DNA from: Smittium mucronatum
Taxonomy: Eukaryota > Kickxellomycota > Harpellomycetes > Harpellales > Legeriomycetaceae
Length of the DNA stretch: 24,394 nucleotides
Reading direction: 5' to 3'
Assembly (NCBI GenBank): GCA_001953115.1
Contig: LSSL01002277.1
Coordinates: 1-24,394, forward strand
Of this stretch, positions 22,661-24,394 are shown piece after piece. How positions within the stretch are numbered: the first letter of the stretch is position 1; the number at the start of each line of letters is the position of its first letter. The notes below the pieces were generated by a model. It was not told the origin of the DNA, ran no database searches, and was given only the letters and a program-made list of their open reading frames with translations. The position numbers and the translations under genes were made by a program.

Positions 22661-23367
22661 GTAGGTTTATATCTCCCGGAATGCGAAAATAAATCAGTAA
22701 ATTTTCCTCTAAAAGATTCTGTGACTTATAATTCTTTTAAGAAATGCTCTTTTTTTAATAAAGATGTAATTTTGGTAGCAAATTTTGTAGCCGTCTCAAT
22801 CTTGCGAATAATTTTCATATCTAATTATATACTCACAAATTACCTAAAAAAATGAGTATCATCTACTTTTACATAAAATCTTTTTATACCTTTATATTTT
22901 TTTCATTTGAAACACTTATATTTTTTTTGACTTAATAAAAATACCTGATTTGAATGGGGTTTTAAGTATATTTAAAGTTTTATTTTTCAAAAATTTTATT
23001 TTTTTCAGCTAATTAAATTACAGTTTATATGTCGCCAATGGTGCAGAGTTCAAAAAGATCATTTAATTAACGAAAAAAAGAAAAAAAAACTTAATATGGA
23101 ATATTTTCTATCTAAGCTGCAGCTTGTAATTAATTTTTCAATAGTTTTTTCCATGTTTGCTTGCAATTTAATCATTTTTTTATTCTCTGTTTATTTCAAT
23201 CTCCACTTACTTACACCACTAGTTTTATATGGATAAATGATAAAGCGCTGTATTTTTCAATTGTTTTCAGATATTTTAAGCAAATGCCTGATGATTTGGT
23301 AATTCCAGTTTTCGGATTTTTACCTGAGCTTTTATGTGAAGGATATAGCTTTTTTATTAAATCGTGA
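22661..23367 (+). pseudogene. Possible decayed gene, membrane-like end
   Basis: One plus-strand frame from 22661 to 23236 holds a 64-codon open stretch (LYLPECENKSVNFPLKDSVT, DVILVANFVAVSILRIIFIS), a short interval with five stops (22853-22975), and an 86-codon open stretch (22976-23233; IKLQFICRQWCRVQKDHLIN). The only ATG in the last stretch, at 23096, gives 46 residues, mostly hydrophobic (FSIVFSMFACNLIIFLFSVY), ending at TAA 23234-23236. A 68-codon frame overlapping it (23161-23367) ends with KQMPDDLVIPVFGFLPELL. Two long open stretches in the same frame and an overlapping continuation suggest one dead gene with a late frameshift, perhaps with membrane segments. The minus strand is also partly open at 23080-23280, so the strand is not certain. 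No family is recognised. Confidence 0.25.
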
Positions 23368-23530
23368 AACATAAATATCATATAAAAGAATTTTATAAAA
23401 AAAAATGAGAAAAAAAAATCAAATATTAAATTTATAGTATAATTTTAAATTAGCACTGATTTTTGTATAGATCAGGAAAATTATAGGCAATACTGTTGTG
23501 TATTACTCAAAGAAACGTAATAAAAACACC

Positions 23531-23605
23531 CTATTTATAGCATAGGCTATTTATAGGTAGTGACCTATTAATAGGATAAGCTATGTTTATAAAGGCTATA
23601 AATAG
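23531..23605. repeat. Imperfect inverted repeat, hairpin-forming
   Basis: The outer arms, CTATTTATAGC (23531-23541) and GCTATAAATAG (23595-23605), are exact 11-base complements. Inside is a second perfect stem, ATAGGT (23553-23558) with ACCTAT (23563-23568), around a four-base loop. The two stems have different centres, so the right side carries extra bases. The motif family CTAT(T)TATAG is repeated several times within 75 bases. Confidence 0.7.
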
Positions 23606-24062
23606 ATATTGCAAATTAAATTGCTTTCATCTATATTTTACATACATTATCATTTATTATTAAAATAATTATGGCATAATATATGCCCAAGAAAAAGTAT
23701 AAAAAAGGACACTCTTCATTATTTTAAAAGGATGTATTATTTTAATTAAATTTATTAGTTGTTTTTAAAATAAACAAAAGATCTAAATAACTTACGATTA
23801 ATAATACGACAAATACTCTCAAAAAAATATCATTTTTATACAGATCAATATTTTAAACGGTTTATGGGTCGAAAATGATTTGCATCGTTTTCACTATTAG
23901 CAAACTTTATAGTTTACAAGGAATGTTTTCAACCTGCATTTTTCAAAATAAAAATTGTGCGCATTTTCGCTATTTCTGTTTGGTATGAATATAGATTAGA
24001 TTCTAAAAAAATAGTATTTATGAAACGAAAATACTGTTATTTGTCAAAGTATGTATGGCTTC
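23606..24062. other. Intergenic stretch near right end
   Basis: No gene or RNA signal seen; ordinary A+T-rich sequence between two hairpin-forming repeats. Confidence 0.45.
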
Positions 24063-24110
24063 AAAATAGTGGAATTTAATTACTCCATATTAATAACGCT
24101 CCACTATTTT
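24063..24110. repeat. Inverted repeat followed by T-run
   Basis: AAAATAGTGGA (24063-24073) and TCCACTATTTT (24100-24110) form a perfect 11-base stem with a 26-base loop, and the right arm runs into more T. The shape resembles an intrinsic terminator or a small structured RNA end, but no gene ends just before it. In an A+T-rich eukaryote it is more likely a small inverted repeat. Confidence 0.6.
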
Positions 24111-24223
24111 TTTTTGTATCACGGAATTTTATTGTAAGATAACGTCATTAAAAACTATACTAAAAAAATATGAAAAAAAAGAAAAACACTTATAGAAAAG
24201 ACTATTATCCTAACTACAATAAG

Positions 24224-24394
24224 CTCCTCTGTCGGACTGCCGGCTGACTACCTACGGGAAAAGGGTTCAATATACCAACCGAAAGACCCCCCCCTGGCAT
24301 TGCTTCAAGTAGGCTGGATGACTGAGGTTACGTGCAGTCATGAATTAAGCACTTTTTCAATGAAAAACAGTTCATTGAAGCTACTGAGCTCCTA
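24224..24394 (+). repeat. GC-rich dispersed element, right copy
   Basis: A block of nearly balanced base composition begins sharply near 24224 and runs to the window end. Bases 24296-24317 match the minus strand of 40-19 at 19 of 22 positions, and the CTCCTCTG at its start resembles CTCCCCTCTG on the minus strand of the left copy. It contains several stems: ATGACT (24318-24323) with AGTCAT (24336-24341), and TTCAATGAA (24356-24364) with TTCATTGAA (24371-24379). GGGTTCAATATACC at 24263-24276 faintly recalls a tRNA B box, but no tRNA fold is evident. The repeat family is not recognised. Confidence 0.6.
24356..24379. repeat. Perfect 9-bp stem with 6-base loop
   Basis: TTCAATGAA and TTCATTGAA are exact complements around AAACAG, inside the right GC-rich element. 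An alternative pairing of GCTTCAA (24302-24308) with TTGAAGC (24375-24381) competes with it. Confidence 0.7.

Noticed and set aside
22856..23008. Spliceosomal intron (GT...TTTTTTCAG) joining two open frames
   Set aside because: The in-frame TGA lies just before the GT, so splicing would not remove it. The acceptor-like TTTTCAG is common in this T-rich sequence.
24263..24276. tRNA B box and tRNA-derived SINE at the right end
   Set aside because: The B-box-like string is imperfect and no matching A box or cloverleaf was found; kept only as a remark.
1..24394. Repeat-induced point mutation as the cause of the A+T richness
   Set aside because: CA and TG dinucleotides and CG sites are still plentiful by eye, whereas that process depletes CA and TG strongly. 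A dinucleotide count would settle it.
1..24394. Mitochondrial or plastid genome fragment
   Set aside because: No organellar protein, rRNA or tRNA is visible in 24 kb, and an APE-type LINE with this architecture is nuclear.
1..24394. CRISPR array
   Set aside because: The only tandem repeats are microsatellites and a two-to-three unit 47-base repeat without spacers.

Overview
This 24.4 kb window is extremely A+T-rich, clearly above three quarters A+T by eye. I found no intact protein gene, no rRNA, no recognisable tRNA and no CRISPR array. It looks like gene-poor chromosomal DNA of a eukaryote with a strongly A+T-biased genome. The main reasons are a decayed non-LTR retrotransposon, microsatellites and kilobases of homopolymer-rich non-coding DNA. 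A microsporidian, another A+T-biased fungus or a protist would fit, but nothing here identifies the host.

Layout: (1) 1-85 is a short GC-rich element whose relative lies in opposite orientation at the right end. (2) 187-982 is a decayed plus-strand coding region of unknown identity with many stops and at least two frame changes. (3) 983-10392 is a long desert holding only microsatellites and one short tandem repeat. (4) 10393-11688 has two weak open frames. (5) About 12400-17887, minus strand, is the best-supported object: a fossil APE-type LINE. It has an ORF1 remnant with a CCHC zinc knuckle. Its ORF2 remnant has an N-terminal apurinic-endonuclease-like domain, a reverse transcriptase with an RQGDQLS-type motif and a possible Cys-rich C-terminal motif. 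Six ORF2 landmarks still share one reading frame although stops lie between them. (6) About 20178-23367, plus strand, has stop-poor, coding-like patches that may be remnants of one or more dead genes. (7) 23531-24110 has two inverted-repeat structures. (8) 24224-24394 is the right-hand GC-rich element.

Nothing in the window is expected to work as a functional unit today. It reads as a sink of dead mobile DNA drifting toward A+T, bounded by two diverged inverted members of one GC-rich repeat family. That arrangement could be biological. It could also mean the window is a contig that ends at dispersed repeats. Family calls rest on motifs read by eye; no database search was possible.
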